In this document: positions 53,285 through 61,034 of the stretch, piece after piece | How positions within the stretch are numbered: position 1 is the stretch's first letter | Layout of the letters: each line of letters begins with the position of its first letter | Source: a virus | Strand: one strand, 5' to 3' | Length of the DNA stretch: 64,000 bases | Virus record (IMG/VR): IMGVR_UViG_3300025120_000025 | Location: 1-64,000 of that record | Translations under genes and position numbers: made by a program | Notes under the pieces: generated by a model | Database searches by the model: none | Told to the model about the DNA's origin: nothing | The model's input: the letters and a program-made list of their open reading frames with translations, nothing else

Positions 53285-53787
53285 CAACAGTTTCAGTATT
53301 TGAAAATTTTCTATCATACGATGATTTATTTAATGTGAAAGAACTATCGAATGAAATCTATTATAGTCCAGACGCTTGTAAAAGTACTAATGCTGGTTGG
53401 ACTAAAGCAGTAATAGGTAATAGTTTTCCTGTTGTTTGTTGTAAGATAGAAGATGAAAAGTTATTAGAAGTTCTACAGAAAAAGATAGATGAAACTGCAA
53501 ATGAGTATGAGATAAAATCTGCAAGTTTTTTCTATTGGACAGAATTCAGTTATATACCTTGGCACGATGATGCAGGTCACGATGCGGCAATGACAATATA
53601 CTTATCCGACCACGATGAAAATGATGGTGGATATTTCATGTATAAAAGACAAGAAGAGATTGTAGCAATACCACCAGTAATGAATAGAGCAATACTTCAA
53701 GTAGAAGGCGTACCACATTCGACCACTGCATTGAATTCTAGGTCACCTATACGAAAAACAATTCAAATATTTCTTCAAAAAAAGTAA
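53281..53787 (+). CDS. 2-oxoglutarate/Fe(II) oxygenase (prolyl-hydroxylase-like)
   Basis: 168 residues. FSYIPWHDDAGHDAAMTIYLSD carries H95 and D97, GVPHSTTALN carries H146, and IRKTIQIF carries R158, the full 2OG-FeII set. N-terminal SVFENFLSYDDLFNV is the common opening of this family. ATGA overlap with the methyltransferase-like gene. It is the last gene of the long operon; a promoter follows 10 bases later. Confidence 0.8.
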   Translation: MTTVSVFENFLSYDDLFNVKELSNEIYYSPDACKSTNAGWTKAVIGNSFPVVCCKIEDEKLLEVLQKKIDETANEYEIKSASFFYWTEFSYIPWHDDAGHDAAMTIYLSDHDENDGGYFMYKRQEEIVAIPPVMNRAILQVEGVPHSTTALNSRSPIRKTIQIFLQKK

Positions 53788-53796
53788 AAATAGTAC

Positions 53797-53825
53797 TTGA
53801 CATACTAAATAGTTTATGGTATAGT
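53797..53825 (+). promoter_or_regulatory. Near-consensus promoter before the tiny membrane gene
   Basis: TTGACA (53797-53802), 17-base spacer, TATAGT (53820-53825), preceded by TAGTAC. ATGATG stands at 53832, where transcription should start. Confidence 0.8.
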
Positions 53826-53831
53826 TTACCT

Positions 53832-53975
53832 ATGATGATATTTAAAAGTATTTGGTTCGGACTAACTCTTCCCTTTAGACTGATTTATTGGTTGATTTGT
53901 TGTATTTTTGCAACATATTTTATGATTTTCAGTTTATTTTGCATTATTGCCATAATTAGTGTGGTTTTCGCTTGA
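53832..53975 (+). CDS. Tiny membrane protein (47 residues)
   Basis: An open frame of 47 residues that fills the otherwise empty gap between the operon and the VWA gene: MMIFKSIWFGLTLPFRLIYW, then a long hydrophobic run (WLICCIFATYFMIFSLFCII) and AIISVVFA. It has one or two membrane segments with a basic N-terminal side. It lies just after a good promoter and has no ribosome site, so it would be leaderless. Its stop overlaps the -35 box of the next promoter. Not certain to be translated. Confidence 0.5.
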   Translation: MMIFKSIWFGLTLPFRLIYWLICCIFATYFMIFSLFCIIAIISVVFA

Positions 53976-54000
53976 CATATACATTAAAATATGCGATAAT
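53972..54000 (+). promoter_or_regulatory. Promoter before the VWA gene
   Basis: TTGACA (53972-53977), 17-base spacer, GATAAT (53995-54000). Three tandem ATGs begin at 54007, near the expected transcript start. Confidence 0.8.
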
Positions 54001-54030
54001 GTTTACATGATGATGAGAAAAGAGGTTGAT

Positions 54031-56343
54031 GTGAAAAACAATGTTAAAGAAATAAAGTCAGTACTAGCAAAATTACTTGCCACTGAAAATCTATCTGTAG
54101 AATTCGCTAATGTCGAGACTGCAAGTTTCGATGTTGAAAAACGTATTTTGCGTATTCCTACAATGAAAGATATCAGTGATGAAGTATTAGACTTGTTTGT
54201 TGGTCACGAAGTTTCTCACGCACTATACACTCCAATAGAGGGTCTAGAAAAACTCGCTGACAAACCTAAGAATTTTCACTCTTTTGTAAACGTAGTCGAA
54301 GATGTTCGTATTGAGCGACTAATTCAAAAGAAGTATCCTGGTCTGAGAAAACCTTTCTTTAATGCCTATGCTAAGTTGAAAGCAGATAACTTTTTCAAAC
54401 TTGATGGTATGAATGTTGCTGACCTTCTTCTTATCGACAGAATGAATGTTAAAGCAAAACTCGGTACACAAATCGATATTCCTTTCGATAGTGTAGAAGA
54501 AGAGTTTATGACCAGAGCAAAAACTACTGAGACTTTCGATGAAGTCTTTGCTCTTGCTGAAGAACTTTATGAGTATTGTCAAGATGAGTTAGAGAAAAAA
54601 AAGCAAGATGATCCTGAGCAAGTCGACCAGTATTTGACTTCAATGCCAATGTCTGGTGAGAATGAGAACGAAGAAGATTTTCAAGAACAAGACACTGCAC
54701 AGTCTGATGACAATCAAGAAGAGACTGGTAGTGAGAGTGAGCAATCAAAACCTGATACTGAAGAAGATGAAAATTCAAAAGAAGGTACAGATGTTCGTTC
54801 AAATGCTACTGAAAAGAGTGATGATGAAGGTGATGAAGGTGCAGAGACAAAACCTGTTCCAAAATCAAACATGACCGAAGACATTGCGAAAACAGAAGGT
54901 CTTACTCCTGGTGCGAAATCACTAACTGACCTTGCTACTCAACAATCTACTAAAGATATGGTTGAGACTGACACTAACAAGCAAGTTCGTTATTTTGATG
55001 TTCCTAAAGTTCTTAAAATCAATGACTACATTGTTCCTTTTCAAGAGATTAAAAAGAAACTTTATGACCATTGGAATGTTACTCCTGGTTCAAAAAATGA
55101 GACAACTCTTTCTAAGAATGTAAAAGAATTCAAGAAAGAAAATGAAAAAGTTATCAACTATTTGCATAAAGAATTCGAAATGAAAAAGCAGGCAGATAGA
55201 TATGCGAGAGCGACTACTGCCAGAACTGGTGTTCTGAATGTAAATAAGTTACACTCATACAAGTATAATGATGATATCTTCCTAAAGAAAAATATTATTC
55301 CTAATGGTAAAGACCACGGTATGGTTTTCTTTCTTGACTGGTCTGGTTCAATGGCAGATAATATGCATGGTACTATGCAACAGTTGATTAACCTTGCACT
55401 CTTTTGTAAGAAGGCGCAAATTCCTTTCGCCGCTTATGGGTTCTCTTCTGAGTATGCTAAGAACAACCTTTCACAAGAAGCAAAAATGATGCGTCAATCA
55501 AGAAATATGCACGAAGCAAACATTGAAAATATTTCTCTTCTTGAATTGTTCAGTGAGAAAATGACTTCAAAAGAATTCAATGATGCTCTCGGTGTTGCTA
55601 ATGCAATCGGTTCTATGTACGATAGAAAAAGCAGAGGCGACTATGCATGGTGGGGTCTTCCTCGTGATATGTATCTTGGTGGTACACCTCTTAATCATTG
55701 TATCGTACTTGCTACTAGATTAATAAAAGAATTCAAGCAAAGAAATAATGTGCAGATTGTTAGTACATCATTTTTAACTGATGGTTCAAGTCACTCTATC
55801 GATGGCGTTGTTGGTTATCAAAAAGACCGTGACGATGTTTCCCGAATGAGACATAATGATGATACTTATCGTCAAGCAGGTACTTTGATCCTGCGAGATG
55901 GTCAAAATCAAGTTGCTATCAAAAACAATAGTAAATGGTCAAGTGTCGATAGTAATGATATTACAAAAGGTTTGTACAAGTTGCTGAAAATATCAACTGG
56001 TGCTAATACAACTGGTTTCTTTGTCGCTGGTCGTAATGAAATTCGTTATGCTTGGTCACTGTACTTTGCAGATTGGACTAATAGAGATGATGATATGGCA
56101 GTCAGTTTTGACCACTGGAAAAAAGTCTTAACAAGAGATAATGCTACCACTTCTACAAAGTCTGGTCTTGATGAACTGTACATAATCAAAGGTGGTAAAG
56201 CACTTGAGGTTGTAGATGAAGGTCTTGGTGATGATATGAATGGTGCTTCAAAGCAAAAACTAACTACCGCATTCAAGAGAATGGGTCGTGGTAAACTAAA
56301 GAATAGGGTAATCCTACAAAAGTTTATCGAAAATATAGCATAA
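54031..56343 (+). CDS. VWA (CobT/MoxR-partner-like) protein with HExxH motif
   Basis: 770 residues from GTG at 54031, chosen because AAGAGG lies five bases upstream and the promoter -10 at 53995 makes the earliest ATG (53959) impossible. An in-frame ATG at 54007 remains possible if leaderless. The N-terminal domain has HEVSH (59-63), a metalloprotease-like HExxH with nearby VEDVRIERL. An acidic disordered linker spans about 212-273. The C-terminal VWA domain has the MIDAS motif DWSGSM (436-441). It is paired with the AAA+ gene downstream, as in CobT/CobS or MoxR/VWA systems. Confidence 0.8.
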   Translation: MKNNVKEIKSVLAKLLATENLSVEFANVETASFDVEKRILRIPTMKDISDEVLDLFVGHEVSHALYTPIEGLEKLADKPKNFHSFVNVVEDVRIERLIQKKYPGLRKPFFNAYAKLKADNFFKLDGMNVADLLLIDRMNVKAKLGTQIDIPFDSVEEEFMTRAKTTETFDEVFALAEELYEYCQDELEKKKQDDPEQVDQYLTSMPMSGENENEEDFQEQDTAQSDDNQEETGSESEQSKPDTEEDENSKEGTDVRSNATEKSDDEGDEGAETKPVPKSNMTEDIAKTEGLTPGAKSLTDLATQQSTKDMVETDTNKQVRYFDVPKVLKINDYIVPFQEIKKKLYDHWNVTPGSKNETTLSKNVKEFKKENEKVINYLHKEFEMKKQADRYARATTARTGVLNVNKLHSYKYNDDIFLKKNIIPNGKDHGMVFFLDWSGSMADNMHGTMQQLINLALFCKKAQIPFAAYGFSSEYAKNNLSQEAKMMRQSRNMHEANIENISLLELFSEKMTSKEFNDALGVANAIGSMYDRKSRGDYAWWGLPRDMYLGGTPLNHCIVLATRLIKEFKQRNNVQIVSTSFLTDGSSHSIDGVVGYQKDRDDVSRMRHNDDTYRQAGTLILRDGQNQVAIKNNSKWSSVDSNDITKGLYKLLKISTGANTTGFFVAGRNEIRYAWSLYFADWTNRDDDMAVSFDHWKKVLTRDNATTSTKSGLDELYIIKGGKALEVVDEGLGDDMNGASKQKLTTAFKRMGRGKLKNRVILQKFIENIA

Positions 56344-56389
56344 AAATGAAAAAAAATGCATTATTTGCCATAAAAAGTGAAAATAGTGC

Positions 56390-56419
56390 TTGACAAACTA
56401 CTAAGAATAATGCTATAAT
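56390..56419 (+). promoter_or_regulatory. Consensus promoter before the AAA+ gene
   Basis: TTGACA (56390-56395), 18-base spacer, TATAAT (56414-56419), preceded by TAGTGC. ATGATGAGAAAAG follows at 56428, the same leader as before the VWA gene. Confidence 0.85.
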
Positions 56420-56448
56420 AAATTATAATGATGAGAAAAGGTGATAAT

Positions 56449-57621
56449 ATGATGAATAAACGTGATGACTATATTGCGAAAGCAAAAGAACTGTTCAATG
56501 GTAAGAATGATTTTACCAGAGCAGAATTGGTTACTGTAGCAAATGAGATGGGTATGAAATATGCTCCGTCTTGGATTGTTAAAAATGACGAGTACAAAAT
56601 AGGTAACGGTTTGTATTCACTAATTGGTGGCAGTGTAATGCCTGAAACAAAGGTTGATGCAGTAATGCAAAACATTCAAGTTCCAGAACAACCACAAGCG
56701 AAAAAAACTATCGCAGTGAGTGATACTACTATTCACAACTTGATTCCTCAAGTCTATGCGAACTATGTTCCTTTTGGTCAGTTCCAAGATGTTCGAAGCA
56801 TCATTCGTTCTAAAATGTTCTACCCTATTTTCTGCACTGGTCTATCAGGTAATGGTAAGACCATGATGTTCGAACAAGTGTGTGCAATGCTCAAAAGAGA
56901 ATTCTTTAGAGTTAACATTACTATCGAAACCGATGAAGATGATTTACTCGGTGGGTATAGACTTGTCGATGGTGAGACTGTCTGGTATGATGGTCCAGTT
57001 ATCCAAGCAATGAAAGCAGGCGGTGTTCTGCTTCTAGATGAGATTGACCTTGCATCAAACAAGATTATGTGTTTGCAACCAATCCTAGAAGGCGGTGGTG
57101 TTCTTCTCAAGAAGATTAACCAGTTCGTAGAACCAACACCTGGTTTTCAGATTGTAGCAACTGCCAATACTAAAGGTAAGGGTTCAGAAGATGGTCGTTT
57201 CATCGGCACTAACATTCTGAACGAGGCGTTCCTTGAAAGGTTCCCTATTACAATCGAACAAGATTATCCTGCAGTCGCTATTGAGAAAAAGATTGTCTCA
57301 AAAGAACTGATTGCAGTCGATAAAGAAGATGAGGACTTTGCTGATAAACTTGTCAAGTGGGCAGATATTATCAGAAAGACTTTCCTCGATGGAGGAATCG
57401 ATGAGTTGATTGCAACTCGTAGACTAGTCCACATCGTTAAAGCATATTCCGTCTTTGGTGACAGAATGAAAGCGATACAAATGTGTATCAATCGTTTTGA
57501 CGATGAAACAAAATCAGCGTTCATCGACCTTTACACAAAGGTAGATGCTGATGCAGTCAATACTGATTTCGGTGAAAGTGAAGTTGCACCAAAAGAAGAT
57601 GTTGACAAAACACCGTTTTAA
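56449..57621 (+). CDS. cobS: CobS/MoxR-like AAA+ ATPase
   Basis: 390 residues from the ATG at 56449, which has AAAAGG seven bases upstream; the frame is open from 56428 (leaderless alternative). Walker A GLSGNGKT (131-138), Walker B VLLLDEID (193-200), a sensor-1 segment IVATANTKGKG, and NEAFLERFPITIEQDYP are typical of the CobS/MoxR clade. The N-terminal 60 residues resemble a small helix-turn-helix. In cyanophages this gene is annotated cobS; a role in cobalt insertion is unproven. It probably works on or with the VWA protein upstream. Confidence 0.85.
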   Translation: MMNKRDDYIAKAKELFNGKNDFTRAELVTVANEMGMKYAPSWIVKNDEYKIGNGLYSLIGGSVMPETKVDAVMQNIQVPEQPQAKKTIAVSDTTIHNLIPQVYANYVPFGQFQDVRSIIRSKMFYPIFCTGLSGNGKTMMFEQVCAMLKREFFRVNITIETDEDDLLGGYRLVDGETVWYDGPVIQAMKAGGVLLLDEIDLASNKIMCLQPILEGGGVLLKKINQFVEPTPGFQIVATANTKGKGSEDGRFIGTNILNEAFLERFPITIEQDYPAVAIEKKIVSKELIAVDKEDEDFADKLVKWADIIRKTFLDGGIDELIATRRLVHIVKAYSVFGDRMKAIQMCINRFDDETKSAFIDLYTKVDADAVNTDFGESEVAPKEDVDKTPF

Positions 57622-57630
57622 GAGTATACT
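57602..57630 (+). promoter_or_regulatory. Promoter before the 84-residue gene
   Basis: TTGACA (57602-57607, inside the cobS end), 17-base spacer, TATACT (57625-57630). Confidence 0.75.
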
Positions 57631-57644
57631 TAAAACACTTGATA

Positions 57645-57665
57645 GAGACTACATTGTGTAGTCTC
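57645..57665 (+). promoter_or_regulatory. 5' leader hairpin
   Basis: GAGACTACA / TGTAGTCTC form a perfect 9-bp stem with a TTG loop, about 8 bases after the expected transcript start at 57637 and about 30 bases before the ATG at 57697. No T-run follows, so it is not a terminator. It may stabilise the RNA's 5' end. Confidence 0.65.
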
Positions 57666-57696
57666 GCAAATACATTATATAAGGAGCGAACTTATA

Positions 57697-57951
57697 ATGA
57701 CAAAAGCAAAAACGTCTGTAAAGACAAAAATTATGAATGCACTTTCAACAGGTGCTTCATTCACCACTAAACAACTTGCAAGAAAAGCAAACACTAATAC
57801 AGTGAATGTTGCAAGGCGTGTACATGACCTTCGTTTCGAAGGCAACATGATTTATGCTAACCCTACCGGTAAAGGTAGCACTGTAGCGTATCGTGTAGGT
57901 ACACCATCTAAGGCAGTTATCGCCGCTGGTCTTCAAGCACTAGCATCGTAA
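57697..57951 (+). CDS. Small winged-helix-like protein
   Basis: 84 residues. SVKTKIMNALSTGASFTTKQLARKANTNTVNVARRVHDLRFEGN (in segments) reads as helix, turn, recognition helix, then a two-strand wing (MIYANP...STVAYRVGT): a compact winged helix-turn-helix. It is basic, so DNA binding is plausible. It has its own promoter and leader hairpin and a strong ribosome site (AAGGAG). It could be a regulator of the replication cluster; no target is visible. Confidence 0.7.
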   Translation: MTKAKTSVKTKIMNALSTGASFTTKQLARKANTNTVNVARRVHDLRFEGNMIYANPTGKGSTVAYRVGTPSKAVIAAGLQALAS

Positions 57952-57964
57952 CAGTCTAACGTAT

Positions 57965-58009
57965 GGGCATCGAGGACATCATCTTACATCACCTTTCTCC
58001 TCGGTGCCC
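57965..58009 (+). terminator. Long-stem hairpin after the winged-helix gene
   Basis: GGGCATCGAGGA / TCCTCGGTGCCC form a 12-bp stem (57965-57976 with 57998-58009, one G-T pair) with a 21-base loop. Only a broken T-rich stretch follows (TTACTATTATTTAATTT), so it may be a partial terminator, or an RNA processing or stability element. Confidence 0.5.
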
Positions 58010-58050
58010 TTACTATTATTTAATTTATTATGAAACTAAAAGTGAGAAAT

Positions 58051-58338
58051 ATGAAAAATACTAAGATAGAATACAAGTTCAACGAAAAGAACTTAATAGA
58101 AGAATTCCAAACATACATTGATGCGACCTATAACAAGGGTCACTATTCAAAAGACAAGTTTCAAGCAACCGAGTTCATCATCGATGGTGGACACGGCACA
58201 GGTTTTTGTATCGGCAATGTGCTAAAGTATGCACAACGATATGGCAAAAAGGGTTCTGCTAGTGATGCCCGAAAAGATTTATTAAAAGTCTTACACTATG
58301 CAATTATACAACTGCACATACATGATGAGGATTTATAA
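58051..58338 (+). CDS. DUF3310-like small protein
   Basis: 95 residues from the ATG at 58051, which has GTGAG upstream; an in-frame ATG at 58030 has no ribosome site but cannot be excluded. FIIDGGHGTGFCIGNVLKYAQRYGKKGSASDARKDLLKVLHYAI (in segments) matches the DUF3310 pattern (helix with KYxxRxxxKG then DLxKAxHYL), found in many phages near nucleotide-metabolism and replication genes. The stop overlaps the gp45 start (TAATG). Confidence 0.7.
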   Translation: MKNTKIEYKFNEKNLIEEFQTYIDATYNKGHYSKDKFQATEFIIDGGHGTGFCIGNVLKYAQRYGKKGSASDARKDLLKVLHYAIIQLHIHDEDL

Positions 58339-59003
58339 TGAAAATCAGTAAAAACACTTTTGAGGTTTTGAAAAACTTCAGCGAGATTAATGAGAACCTG
58401 CTCATCAAACCAGGTAACACTTTAGAGACTATTTCAGTGATGAAAAATGTTCTAGCAACTGCGAAAGTCGAAGAGACTTTTGATAAAGAGTTTGCTATCT
58501 ATGATTTGAATTCCTTTCTAAGTGTTCTATCACTTTACGAAGCACCAGACGTTAATTTGTTTGATGACTACTTAACTGTGTCACAAGGCAAAGCAGTTTC
58601 TAAGTTCTGGTATGCTGATCCTAGTTTAGTAGTATCACCGACTAAAGGCATCACTATGCCAAGTAGTGAAGTAAAAGTCCGTATCACTCAATCAACATAT
58701 TCAGATTTATTGAAAGCATCTAATATCATGCAACTATCTGATATCGGTTTGATTAGTGATGGTGATACTATTAATCTTATTGCAACTGATAAGAAGAACC
58801 AAACTTCAAATCAGTTCAATGTTGAAGTAGCAGAAGGCACTGGTAGTAAGTTCTCTATGTACTTCAAGCGTGATAATCTGAGAATGATTCCAGGTGAGTA
58901 TGACTTGATTGTATCAAGTAAGAATATTTCACATTGGGTCAATGCTAACAAGAACTTGCAGTATTGGATTGCTCTAGAGGTCGATAGCACATTTGAAGGT
59001 TAA
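58338..59003 (+). CDS. gp45: Sliding clamp gp45
   Basis: 221 residues (T4 gp45 is 228). KISKNTFEVLKNFSEINENLLIKPGN at the start, AIYDLNSFLSVLSLYEAPDV, and SKFWYADPSLVVSP are typical gp45 segments. The trimer ring holds polymerase gp43 on DNA and also activates gp55-dependent late promoters. Order 45-44-62-regA-43 is as in T4. Confidence 0.95.
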   Translation: MKISKNTFEVLKNFSEINENLLIKPGNTLETISVMKNVLATAKVEETFDKEFAIYDLNSFLSVLSLYEAPDVNLFDDYLTVSQGKAVSKFWYADPSLVVSPTKGITMPSSEVKVRITQSTYSDLLKASNIMQLSDIGLISDGDTINLIATDKKNQTSNQFNVEVAEGTGSKFSMYFKRDNLRMIPGEYDLIVSSKNISHWVNANKNLQYWIALEVDSTFEG

Positions 59004-59017
59004 CACAAAGGATTATT

Positions 59018-59965
59018 ATGGATATTAAAAGTGATGAATTTCTGTGGGTGGAGAAGTATAGACCACAGACTATACAAGATGCTATCTTACCGAAGCATCT
59101 AGAAAATACGTTTCTCCAGTTTGTTGAGAATGGCGAGATTCCTAATCTATTGCTATGTGGGTCTGCAGGTGTCGGTAAGACAACTGTAGCAAAGGCATTA
59201 TGTGAGCAAATGGGTTATGATTGGATCATTCTTAACGGTTCAAGTGAGGGTGATATCGATACCTTACGAACTAAGATTGTCAACTTTGCTAGTACTGTAT
59301 CCTTCAGTGGCAAGGGAAAGGTAGTCATATATGATGAAGCAGATTATTTGACTGCGGTGACGCAACCAGCATTGCGTAACTTCATTGAAGAGTTCAGTAA
59401 GAATTGTCGTTTCATCTTCACTTGTAACTATAAAAACAAAATCATTCCTGCATTGCATAGTAGATGTTCAGTAATTGAGTTTAGTACTCCGAAAGAAGAA
59501 AAACAAAAAATTGCTGGTTCATTTTTCAAGCGTGTTCAAGATATTCTTACTCAAGAGAATGTTCAATTCGAGAATGAGATTGTTGCTAGTATAGTTTCAA
59601 AATTCTTTCCTGACTTCCGCCGTACACTCAACGAACTTCAGAAGATTTCGATTGGTGGTCGCATTGATGCAGAAGCGGCGGGTAATTCAGGCGATGTAGA
59701 AGTAAAAACTGTAATTGGTTATTGTAAGACTAAAGACTTCTCTAGTATGCGTAAATGGGTCGCTGATACTATTCACACCTCTGGTGCTGATGATATCTAT
59801 CGCAAAGTATATGACACTATGAGTGAGCATTTACAACCTGCAAGTATTCCTGCTTGTGTTCTTAAAATAGCAGATTATCAGTATAAGAATGTTCATGTAG
59901 CAGACCAAGAAGTAAATATGGTCGCATTCTTTACGGAAGTGATGGTTGATTGTGAGTTTGCGTAA
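59018..59965 (+). CDS. gp44: Clamp loader ATPase gp44
   Basis: 315 residues (T4 gp44 is 319). WVEKYRPQTIQDAILP, Walker A GSAGVGKT (48-55), Walker B VVIYDEAD (102-109), sensor FIFTCN and the arginine-finger SRC motif (148-150) are all present. Four gp44 subunits and one gp62 load the gp45 clamp. Its stop overlaps the inserted oxygenase gene (TAATG). Confidence 0.96.
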   Translation: MDIKSDEFLWVEKYRPQTIQDAILPKHLENTFLQFVENGEIPNLLLCGSAGVGKTTVAKALCEQMGYDWIILNGSSEGDIDTLRTKIVNFASTVSFSGKGKVVIYDEADYLTAVTQPALRNFIEEFSKNCRFIFTCNYKNKIIPALHSRCSVIEFSTPKEEKQKIAGSFFKRVQDILTQENVQFENEIVASIVSKFFPDFRRTLNELQKISIGGRIDAEAAGNSGDVEVKTVIGYCKTKDFSSMRKWVADTIHTSGADDIYRKVYDTMSEHLQPASIPACVLKIADYQYKNVHVADQEVNMVAFFTEVMVDCEFA

Positions 59966-60657
59966 TGATTATACCTTACTTACATCACGAACTTTTTGCA
60001 CTTAGCAATCAGATATCAACTAGTGTAGAGAACATTGACGGCATTGGTCCAGTAGTTATCATTGATAACTTCTATGCATATCCTGATGATATTCAGTCTA
60101 TGTTACATAGTGCATGGGTACCTAGTTATCACTTGAATGCTAAGTCACGCAACTTCAAAGATTACTATGATTGTAGACATAACATTCAAGTGACGCCTAC
60201 AGAGCATTCTACAGAGCATGAAAGTCAAATGCTCATCAGAGATGTAGCGAAACACAAGTTAAATGTCGAATGTGTAGATAAAGAATATGATTATGCATTC
60301 AACTACTTCAAGTGGATGTCTGAAGATGTTCCTGGTCAAAATATTCAATCTTATCCTCATCAAGATAGTCTTAATCATATTGCCTCTGTTATCTATATGA
60401 ATGACAGTGAGAAGCATGGTACTGCATTTTATTATAATGTACATACAGACCAAGATGAAGTTATTGATATACGAGTAGATGTTGACCAGAATGCAGACTT
60501 AGCAACAGTTATTCCTGCTAGAAAGAATAGATGCATTGTCTATCCTAGTTGGTATGTGCATGGAGCATATATACAAGACCACAGTGAGTGGGTAGATAAC
60601 TGGAGAATATCTCAAGTTTATTTTATGAAGTGTCTGAATAGAGGACCAAAGCGATGA
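59965..60657 (+). CDS. DUF6445-like 2OG-Fe(II) oxygenase inserted between clamp-loader genes
   Basis: 230 residues. VVIIDNFYAYPDDIQSMLHS opens the protein; QSYPHQDSLNHIASVIYMND carries H132 and D134; IVYPSWYVHGAYI carries H199; NWRISQVYF carries R214. This is the DUF6445/prolyl-hydroxylase-like layout with intact metal and 2-oxoglutarate residues. In T4, genes 44 and 62 are adjacent; here this gene is between them, overlapping both (TAATG and ATGA), so it is co-translated with the clamp loader. The substrate is unknown. Confidence 0.75.
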   Translation: MIIPYLHHELFALSNQISTSVENIDGIGPVVIIDNFYAYPDDIQSMLHSAWVPSYHLNAKSRNFKDYYDCRHNIQVTPTEHSTEHESQMLIRDVAKHKLNVECVDKEYDYAFNYFKWMSEDVPGQNIQSYPHQDSLNHIASVIYMNDSEKHGTAFYYNVHTDQDEVIDIRVDVDQNADLATVIPARKNRCIVYPSWYVHGAYIQDHSEWVDNWRISQVYFMKCLNRGPKR

Positions 60658-61034
60658 CACCATTTGATTATATTAAAGCAATCAACTACACAAAAGAACA
60701 AATGATAGTTGATGACATAACAGAAAAAGACTACAATCCCTTTATCGTCAATCGTGGTTTAAGTATGGGTATTGATACTGTACTTCAAGCAAACGAGATG
60801 AATATGCGACATGGTCTGCCGAAGCGTTTACAATTTGACTTTTTACTAAATAGTATTAGTAAGCGAAAGCGATTTGATAAATGGCAAAAAGCAGATAAGA
60901 GTGAAGACTTAGAATATGTCAAAGCATACTACAACTACTCATATCCCAAAGCGATTGCCGCTCTTCAAGTTCTTTCACCTACTCAACTAAATCAGATTAA
61001 GAAAAAGATTAGTAATAAAGGTGGAGTAAAATGA
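60654..61034 (+). CDS. gp62: Clamp loader small subunit gp62
   Basis: 126 residues (T4 gp62 is 187, so a short form). PFDYIKAINYTKEQMIVDD, YNPFIVNRGLSMGIDTVLQANEMN and LPKRLQFDFLLNSISKRKRF are the conserved gp62 segments. It completes the clamp loader with gp44. ATGA overlaps join it to the oxygenase gene upstream and regA downstream. Confidence 0.92.
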   Translation: MTPFDYIKAINYTKEQMIVDDITEKDYNPFIVNRGLSMGIDTVLQANEMNMRHGLPKRLQFDFLLNSISKRKRFDKWQKADKSEDLEYVKAYYNYSYPKAIAALQVLSPTQLNQIKKKISNKGGVK

